A DNA stretch of 64,000 bases from Larus michahellis (lineage: Eukaryota > Chordata > Aves > Charadriiformes > Laridae). The notes under the pieces were generated by a model, which saw nothing but the letters and a program-made list of their open reading frames with translations, made no database searches and had not been told where the DNA came from. Location of the stretch: assembly GCF_964199755.1 (NCBI RefSeq), contig NC_133910.1:12656711-12720710 (forward strand), read 5' to 3'. Below, one piece after another: positions 11,001-20,000 of the stretch; within the stretch, counting starts at the first letter, position 1; each line of letters begins with the position of its first letter. A program made the translations under genes and the position numbers.

Positions 11001-14000
11001 ATTACGAGCTGAAAGAAATTATTGAGCTGCTCTTCCACAAGATGACGGACGACCCCATGAACAACAAGGACATTAAGAAGGTAGGTGGATGGGGGATTAG
11101 CTCTGCTGGAGAACATTTTGGAACTGTTTGGGCCAGTCCTTGGGTAGTACATTCTTATTAGCCTTTTAAAATAGAAACAGAGCTTGCAAAAAGCTGGAAA
11201 ATAAAACACTCGGCTTTCAGGGCAGCTTTACAGAGCGTTGGGAAATGTTTATTAATGTGAGGCTGGGCTTGATCCTTGACCCCCGTCCTTGCCAAACAGC
11301 CCCGGAGAGGCTGGGATGATGGGAGTGGGGAGAGAGGAAGCTGCTCCCCGCTTTCTGGCCCGCCGGCAGCGAGGGACGGGGCAGGGAGCGAACGCCAGAC
11401 GGGGCGGAGAGGAGGGCAGGGAGGGAGGGAGGTCCCTCTGGATGCTCTCGCTCCCACGAGGAGCGGGGTGGAGGAGCCTGGGAAGGCAGCGTTGCCAAAA
11501 TGGGCGCTCGGAGCATGGTTACCACTGAAGGAACATCATTTTGCCGGTGGTTTGAGGTTTAGTCTGCAGGTAGAATCCTCCCAGCTATCCACTTAGCTGA
11601 GACCCATTAGCTTAATCCACTTACCCGCAACGGGAAGAGGTATTGTACAGATGGGGTAAGTGATGTTTGGGTGAGAACAGCCAGTTTTGACACTTGGATG
11701 CTGAAGAAATGCTGCTAGTTTTGTGTGTTAATGAAATATATTTCCACTTTGCTCTCCTATGCTTTCTAGTCTCATGGAAAAATGGTAAGCAAAGCACACA
11801 ATTTTCTCTCGTGTTTTTCTGTGCCGTGTTGTAATGAGACAGGCCGAGCATATGTGCAGTGGGCAGGTCAGATGTTCCTCCTGGGCGGTCGGTTGTTGTC
11901 AGGGAGAGATATAACGGCTGGGGAGGATCCACTGGAGCAGAAAAATCTGGGCTCTCTCGTCTGCCACCATAAAATGCTGTTTCACCCTAGCGCACAGCAC
12001 CAAGCTGGTTCAGGCATCATTAGTTGTGATGTGTTAGAGAAACACGGAGCTCTTCCTCCTTCCCTGCTGTTACCTAGGGAAAGGTTCAGCCGCCCTGCAG
12101 GAGACGGGCCGGGGCAGGCACCGAGAGCAGTTATTATAAGGCCTGAACGAAAGCGCGGAGCGTTTTGCTGCTTGGGCGGTGGGAGCACAGCGGTCCGATC
12201 GGCTCTCTCCTGTTCTCTTGCAGTGGTCATACGGCTTCTACCTAATCCACCTGCAGGGGAAGCAGGGCTTCCAGTTCTTCTGCAAGACGGAGGAAATGAA
12301 GAGGAAGTGGATGGAGCAGTTTGAAATGGCAATGTGAGCATGAGTGTCTGCTCCAGCCCTGGCGCGCGGTTGCCAGGCAGGGGGGAACAGTGTCTTGGAC
12401 CAGTAGGACACTGGAGACCAGCTCTGGTGGCCAAGCCTGTGATGGGGAAGCTCGCGGGGGCTTGCTGGGGGGAGCCTGGCTCCTGCGTGGAATCACCTAC
12501 CCTGAGCGTCCGCATCACAGCGTGGGTGGTGCGTCTCTGAACTGACGCCTTGCCACGGCGTCGGGGCACGCGTGGAGCACCGGGCTGGAGGAAGGCGTTT
12601 TTAGGAGGAGGGCTGTGCTGCGGGGAGCCGGTCCCGAGCAGAGCGGGGGTTGGCCCTGGGTTGGGCTGTTGATTGACTCGGGCAAGGGCCGGATCCATGA
12701 GCATTGTCCCAGGGGAAGGTTGATGGGCAAAATCCTCCCTTTGCACAGTCAAGCCCTGAGTCTGCATTCCCACTGATTTCGTGTCTGTCCGTGCGGTTTC
12801 CAAACTTCAACTGAAATGCAAACAGCAGCTGCTGTGACTGGTCACGGGTGCAGCGTGGCTCGTTAGGGACGGGTTGATAACCCCCCGGTCCTTTCCCTTA
12901 GGTCCAACATAAAGCCAGAGAAAGCCAATGCAAATCACCATAACTTTCAGATGTACACATTTGAAAAGACTACCAACTGCAAAGCCTGCAGGATGTTCCT
13001 AAGGTGAGCAACATCCACCCAGCTTTTCTCCATCCGCATTAAAACACGGGAAGAAAATCTCAAAGCTGGGGCTGAATTAGGACTTTCTGACTTCTTGTTT
13101 TGCACAGAGGAACCTTCTACCAGGGCTATCTCTGCCCCAAATGTGGAGCGGGGGCTCACAAGGAGTGCTTGGAGATCATTCCTCCCTGCAAGATCGGTGA
13201 GTTATTTCCCATCCTGAGCAGCGTGTGCCAAGGAGGTGAATGCGTGTGAACGATTTGAAAGAGTCGCTTTGTAAAGCACTAATGTTTGTTAATGCATAAC
13301 AAAAACCTGAGCACCTCCCACCCGCCTCCCAGGGCTGTAATTCACATCGGCTGGTGGTTAAAAAACCAAACCAACTAACCAAAACGCCATGTATGTCAGA
13401 GGATCACAGCAGCTCTGTGTGGGATGCACCCAGCCCTTCTGCTGGGGGGGTGTTTGGGAGAGATGATGAGTTCTTCATCAGAAGGTGTTGGTTAGCGAAA
13501 GCGGGAGGGTCCGTGCCAGGAATCACATTTCCAATGAGGAGAGACCTCATCTCCGGATCCCAAACGCCCCATAGTACAGCAAAAATTGGTGTCCTTGGTC
13601 TAAATTGGGCAAACCTGTGACTCGCCCCTGCTCGCCCGGGTCAGAGCCCTGGCGCTGCTCAGACTGTCACGGGGTGGCTTCGGGGAGGTTTTGGGTGGGG
13701 AGTTGAGGGAGTAAGAGCAAAATTGCAGAACTTTGTGCAAGAGAGACAGTGTCCTTGTCCGGCTCCAGTCCCTCCCTGGGTCTTGCCCACCCGGTGCAGA
13801 GCAGTGACTCGTGTGACCTCAGCCTCTGCTTTGGGCTTCCTCCATCAAGTTCAAGCACTGATGCTGGTTTATTGATACTCACAGCACCAAGAGAAACAGA
13901 GAATGGGGTTTGCTGCCTGTAAAGTTAACCACCTGTTTCACCATTTCTCTTGCAGGTTCTTCAGCAGACCCGGTACGTTGTCTGATGGCCCTTTTACCCC

Positions 14001-17000
14001 TCAGGCAGAGCCTGTATGCGTGCCTGGTCTGGGTGCAGGCGGCTCGTGGGACGAGCCAGCACCAGCCTCAGGGGGGGGTCCCAGCAACCCGGGGGCAGGG
14101 GGGCAGGACTGGTGACCGATGGCCTCTTCTCCAGCCTGAAACTGGCCCGGTTTGTGGAGCACCACAGCCCTCGGGAGGTGCCAGCACCCAGCTGGGGCGA
14201 GCACCACGGGCTGGGACGTACCAGGGAGGTTTCGGTAGAGGGTTTCTCATCCCGGTGGTGAGACCACTGTGTCCTCATGGAGCCTTTTTCCTCTCTTTTT
14301 GCAGGATTCCCTGGGTGCTGGACCTGGTAAGGACATTACTGTATTGCAGGAGGGTGGGTAGAGACGACGTCTTGAGTGTGGCTGCAGGTGGCCCTAACAC
14401 TGAGCACGTGGGAGCCGGGGGAAACTCCTTCCGAAACCAGAAAGGAGCATTAGTAGCTGCCGAAGGGTCCTGTGCCGCTCTTGCAGCCAGCGATGGGGCG
14501 CTGAGGTCTCTCCTGTCTCTGTCCCCAGAGCAGCAGTCGGGTCTCCAGCGGGAAGACCTGGGTCCTCCCTGGGCTCGGCCCCTGCCTGCTGCAGCCACCA
14601 GCACCGCGGCGGGTTTTTGGGTGCCTTCGTGCCCCTGGCTGCTCTGCCGTGCGGGTGAAGCTTCTGCACGTCGCACCAGTAACGGGGGAGAGCCTGGGGA
14701 ATCCAAGGCCAGGTTGGACGGGGCTTGGAGCAACCTGGTCTAGTGGGAGGTGTCCCTGCCCAGGGCAGGGGTTTGGAATGAGATGATCTTTAAAGTCCCT
14801 TCCAACCCAAACCATTCTGTGATTCTATGAATTTCCTTGTGCCAGATCATCCTTCAAAGCAGACCAAACGTGTCCTGGCAGGGCGGCCCGGTGCCGATGG
14901 GGAGCATCGTCTTCCCGGTGCGTGTCCGATGTGCTGCAGGGATGTGCGGCTCCGGGCGCTGCTCTCTGATGGGGCCGTTTAGTCCTGATGATTACTGCAA
15001 CATTTTTTCATTTTTCCGTTGCTTAAAACCATCCTTGACAGAGCATTGGGCCTGCCCTGCCCATGCTCTGGCTTGAAGGAGAAGGAACAATTTGTTTTTG
15101 TGCTTTTTCTGATGGAAGGAAAGCCAAGCCTGGCAAAAAGAAACCTGAATCAAACGGGTGGTTAAAAAAAGAAAGCACAGAGTGCTCTTACTGGGCAGGG
15201 AGAGGCAGAGGTGGGGAAGCGTTTGGAAGATAAACACTGTGGTTTTAGTGCAGCTTATTTAACGTGCAGTTGTTTGCGAGACAGCTGGACTTTGGCTGCG
15301 AGCTTCAGGGGCGTTTGGGTCCCGGGTCTGGCTGGAATTCAGGGGAAGCCGAGTGTTCGCTGGTCCCTTTTGCAAGCGCGGGTGCCACCGCTGAACCTGG
15401 CGGGTTTGGTGCCGGCCAGGCGTTCCCTAACAAGAGCCGGTCTGGAACAGCCAGCTTCACGTCCCGGTGTGGGGCTGGGAGTCGGAGCTTTGGCCCGGCT
15501 CGGTCCTTCGTGGGTTCATTTTTGCCCAGGGAACTCAGCCATCCATGTAACTGCAGGGGCCAAGGCCATTCTCCGTGGGCACTGTCCTTTCTGCTTTCAC
15601 GCTTTCTGCCCCCAAATCCCGCTGGTGACAACTAGATTTGTGGTTCACAGGATAAGGAACAATAGACTTCGGGAGGGGGGTTTCTGTTTTGCTTTTTCTT
15701 ACGTGGGACAAGGTGCTGAAACTGTTTTCCATCCGTTCCAGGTCCTAAAATGGTGGCGGTTCAGAATTACCATGGAAACCCAGCCCCCCCTGGGAAGCCC
15801 GTGCTGACGTTTCAAATTGGGGACGTGATCGAGCTGCTGAGGGGGGACCCCGACTCGCCGTGGTGGGAGGTGAGAGCGGTTTCCCTTGGGAAATTCCTAG
15901 GGAGTTTTAAACCTGTGACTTCTGCATCGTCCCTTTTACTTGGGGGCTTTCCGGGAGCCCGGGAGCCGCAGCGGTGGCCGTCCCCATCCCTGCATGGCAA
16001 AAACGTTGCTCCCTGATGTCCCAGACTGACACCCGGCTTGGCTTTGCAGGGGCGGCTGCTGCAGACGAAGAAGTCGGGTTATTTTCCCAGCTCGTCGGTA
16101 AAGCCCTGCCCCGTTGATGCGAGGGTAAGTGTGGAAGAGGAGATGGAGCCGGGAATGCCTGCGGGTGCCGCGGGAGCATGGGGACGGGTGCTGGGGGCTG
16201 TCGTGGGAGGTGATGCCCGTCGCTCTTCTCAGCCTTCTGCTCGAGACCTTGGTCCTTCCAGTAGGTCCCTGGACCTTGAATGAGGCCTTTCACTGTGGCC
16301 GAATTAGTGAGGAAGTGGATCCGTCATCCCACGGTTGCAAATGTCTGGTCAGCTTGGTCTCAGCCCCGTTGCCGAGGTTGGGGTTGGTGTGACCAGGTCC
16401 AGACGCCATTCCTTCCCTGCGGGGCTGACTCGGGAGCAGAGCACTCGAGATCAGCCACAGTATGGGAAAACTGCACTTTATGTATTTTTTTAACTGTGTT
16501 TTGGAATGCTGTCAGCCGCTTCCCAATTAAAAAAACGCTCAGGTAAATGAAAAAATACAGCTGGGAGGCTGAGAGCGAGCCGCTCAGCTACAGCACTGCC
16601 CTCCGCCGCCCCAGCCGATAATTCGGAAATGGTTTGGCAGAAGAAAACCCTCCCGTGGAGAGGAGCGTCTCGCACGTGATCTGCAGCCTGAGGAGATGCT
16701 GGCTCATCAGTAATTAGCCGTGTTCTCTCTTTGCAGCCTCCCAACAGCCGGCCGCCCTCGCGGGAGATAGACTACACGGTGTACCCGTGGTGAGTGGCCC
16801 TGCCTGCTGCTGGGCATGGCCTTCCTCTGGCCATATAGATCAGCCTTGCCTTCTAATTGTTCCTTGGTCAGGAAAGCACTCTAATAACGAATGACGGATG
16901 CAGGTTAGCGATGCTTTGCATCCCGCCTCCCTCATGGGCATGGGGCAGCGGCTGCGGCGGCATTTGGGTGTTGAAACCTGGTGCGGCCATCGCAGCATCG

Positions 17001-20000
17001 GTGGGGATTTCTTCACTGATGGAGAAGGTCAGAGGCAAAAGGGGAGATGCCGGTTTCTCTTCCCGTTTTCTGTGCCCGGAAAACCATTTTGGGAGGAAGG
17101 AAGCAATTCCTGCCGTGGCAGGAGAGGCTGCGCTTGGCTGGCCGCCTCCTCCTTCCCTCCAGCTCCAGCCAGGTTTGCAAATTCATGAGTCTAAATTATC
17201 CCAGCTGCCGAGCTCTCGCTGAAGCCTCATTTATCTGGGGACTGGTTCCCAATTAGTGGGATTTTCTAGGCGTAAGGTACTTCAAAGGGAGGAGGTTGCA
17301 CTCTGCTCAGTGGCTGAGCACTGGTCTCGGGGCACTTTTCCTTTCTTCTCGTGAAGGTTTGGATGGGACCTGTTTCTCTACTTGCCTTCTCAACCTTCAT
17401 GCCTTTAAAAAAAATACGTGGGTTTTTGTCTAAAACACGCCCGTTTTAAAGATATGCATTAATTTTTAGTTAGTCAAATTAATCAGTTAACCTCTGGGCG
17501 CAGGTTCGCAGGGAACATGGAGCGGCAGCAGACGGACAACCTGCTCAAGTCTCACGTCAGCGGCACCTACCTGATCCGGGAGCGACCGGCTGAGGCCGAG
17601 CGCTTTGCCATCAGTATTAAGTGAGTAATATTTAATTTAGTCATTTAGTATTACTCGCTTGCAGAGCGCAAGACGGGTCTGGAGCCACTGGCTATATTTT
17701 CTTGAGTGCCTTTGCTACCGTTTGCAGGTTCAACGAGGAGGTGAAGCACATCAAGGTGGTGGAAAAGGACAACTGGATTCACATCACGGAAGCCAAGAAG
17801 TTTGAAAGCTTGCTGGTAGGTTTTTTGTAGCCCCTTTGAGCGCGCGCACCATCCCTGCAAGTCACGCAGAGGACAGTGGAGACAGCCGGGTGCCTCTCCG
17901 TCCTTCCCAGGAGCTGGTGGAGTACTACCAGAGCCACTCGCTGAAGGAGAGCTTCAAGCAGCTGGACACGACGCTGAAATACCCCTATAAATCTCGGGAG
18001 CGCTCTACCTCCAGGACCTTCACCCGCTCCCCAGGTAAAACCCAGCTCCACCGCGGGAGCGGGCGCTGTTAAGCTCGTGGTGGAAAATCTCAGCCTTTCA
18101 CAAGGTGCAGGAGCACCGTCAGGACAAAGGGATTCACGGCTTTGCTGAAGGGCTTCAGCCCCCCGATTCACAAACAAGTCTCCTGCTCGGCTGGTGGCGT
18201 TTTGAGGACGGGTCTCAGAGGAGGTGGCAGGGATCGAGGGGTCCAGCCGAGCTGGGGCTGCCAGGCATTGCTCCTCTGAGCCCGTGCAGCCTCCCAGGGA
18301 GAGCTTTTACTGGGGGAGGCTGGTTTCCCTCCTATGTTTTTTTCCCCCTGTGCTTTGGGGGTGGTTTGCCACCCCCTGGGTCCTGCCGGGGGGGCAGGGG
18401 CAGCCTGTTCACCTGCGGGTAGAGAGCGGAGATGTGCCGCCCCGTTAGCGAGATGTATCGTGTCTTACCTGCCCACGTGAGGTTTTGGTGCGTGTGTTTT
18501 AACGGATCCGGTTCCAGTTGTGACTCGTGGTGGTTTGAATCCCGGTGGGACTCCTTTAATGGAGGCGATGGGAGAAACGGTAAACAAATGGAAAGCAAAA
18601 TGTGCATTAGCGCAAAATGTTCCATTTTGCCTAAAAGCCTGAGTGCAGAAGTAGCTACTTTGGGGGGGAAAATGCATTGTTAAAAAATTTTTTCCATGAT
18701 ATATTTTAAAAAGAATACCGAAGGAAGATAAAGTTTTAAAAAGTTGATTAAATATCCTTTCGCATGAAATAGAACCCTAGGATGACTTGGGAGCCCTCAC
18801 GCTGGCTGCGGGACTGCGGCCGGACCTGCCACCGGCTGTCCCAGCTCCGAGCCCCTACGCAAGACCCTCTGCATGCTTTGCCCCCTACTTCTATGTCACC
18901 TTTTAGAGCATTGTGCGTTACAATATATTTTTTTTTCATTTCCTTTTTAATGCGTGTTCTGCCTCTTTCTGTTTCTCTCTAACCTCTTTGCAGCCTCCTG
19001 CGCTTCCTACAACTTTTCTTTTCTCAGTCCTCAGGGCCTCAACTTTTCTTCTCAGAGCTCCTCCAGTCCCTTCTGGTCAGGTACCAGTGCCGGAGAGACC
19101 TGCTGCCTTCCCCGGGCTGCAGCATCCCCAGCTTGAAAGCCATCGCCAGTGGGACCCGTGGGGTCCCCGCTCTCCCTCCGTCACCCACAGGCAGTTGAGG
19201 GGGTCCCCAGTGCTGCCCTGGGGCACAGCCTGGAATTAAGTTAATTAACGCTGTGGCTTGGCTGGAAGCAAAACGCACTCCCCCCCTCTCCCCAAAATCA
19301 AGGCAGGGAGGAGACGGAGTTGTCACTATTGGAGAAAGGGGGCTAAAATGAACGAAAAAGAAATGAATCCAGCGCATTGGGATCTCATGATGTACTTCAA
19401 GCTCGACCTGCTTATCCCGTGTGTTTCACCGAACGAGCATTGGCATCACACCGTCTTCCAGCCCCTTTCTCCTTGCTGGACAAGGAGAACATCTCGATGT
19501 CCGGCAGCGTTTGAGCTCTGGTGTCTGCGGCTGCTCAGGAGCCCCTGGCTGGGGACACGGGGGGAACCTGCGCTCTCAAATGTGCTTTGTGGCTCGGAGA
19601 GCGCGGCGGCGCTCTGGTCTTTGAACCCCATTGATTTAAATGCCTTACAGACCGGTGTCCGTTTGGCAGGGATCAGAGCAAAACCGTGCCAGTTCATGGC
19701 TTCCCGATTAAGCTTTTACCTTTCGGCATTTTCTTTAAGCTGGACAAGGAATATCATTGGCAAAGCCACATGTGCTTTCCTTACTGACGTGTTTGGGAAG
19801 AACTCTTAACTTTTCAGGGTATCAGAACATAATTCTGGGAATTTGGTGTCCTTTAACTGCACACCGAGGTGTCGCAGAAAGTAATTTGTGCAGCAGTGGG
19901 CTCTGAGCAAGCTCCTGATGAAAGAGCTGAAAGCTGCCGCGATTCTCGCTCCGTCCCCCAGCCTGGCGAGGATGGACGAGCCCTCCAGTGATTGCACGTT

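Larger units (their letters stand above)
13197..15741 (+). other. VAV2 introns around the 17- and 22-nt exons
   Basis: Three introns (13197–13955, 13973–14304, 14327–15741). The last holds a CR1 tail (14708–14830). A 277-aa open frame over 13910–14743 spans introns, both microexons and the CR1 tail and is chance. Confidence 0.8.

Noticed and set aside
13910-14743. 277-aa plus-strand open frame
   Set aside because: Runs through introns, both microexons and a CR1 tail in the wrong structure; VAV2 splicing explains the only coding parts.
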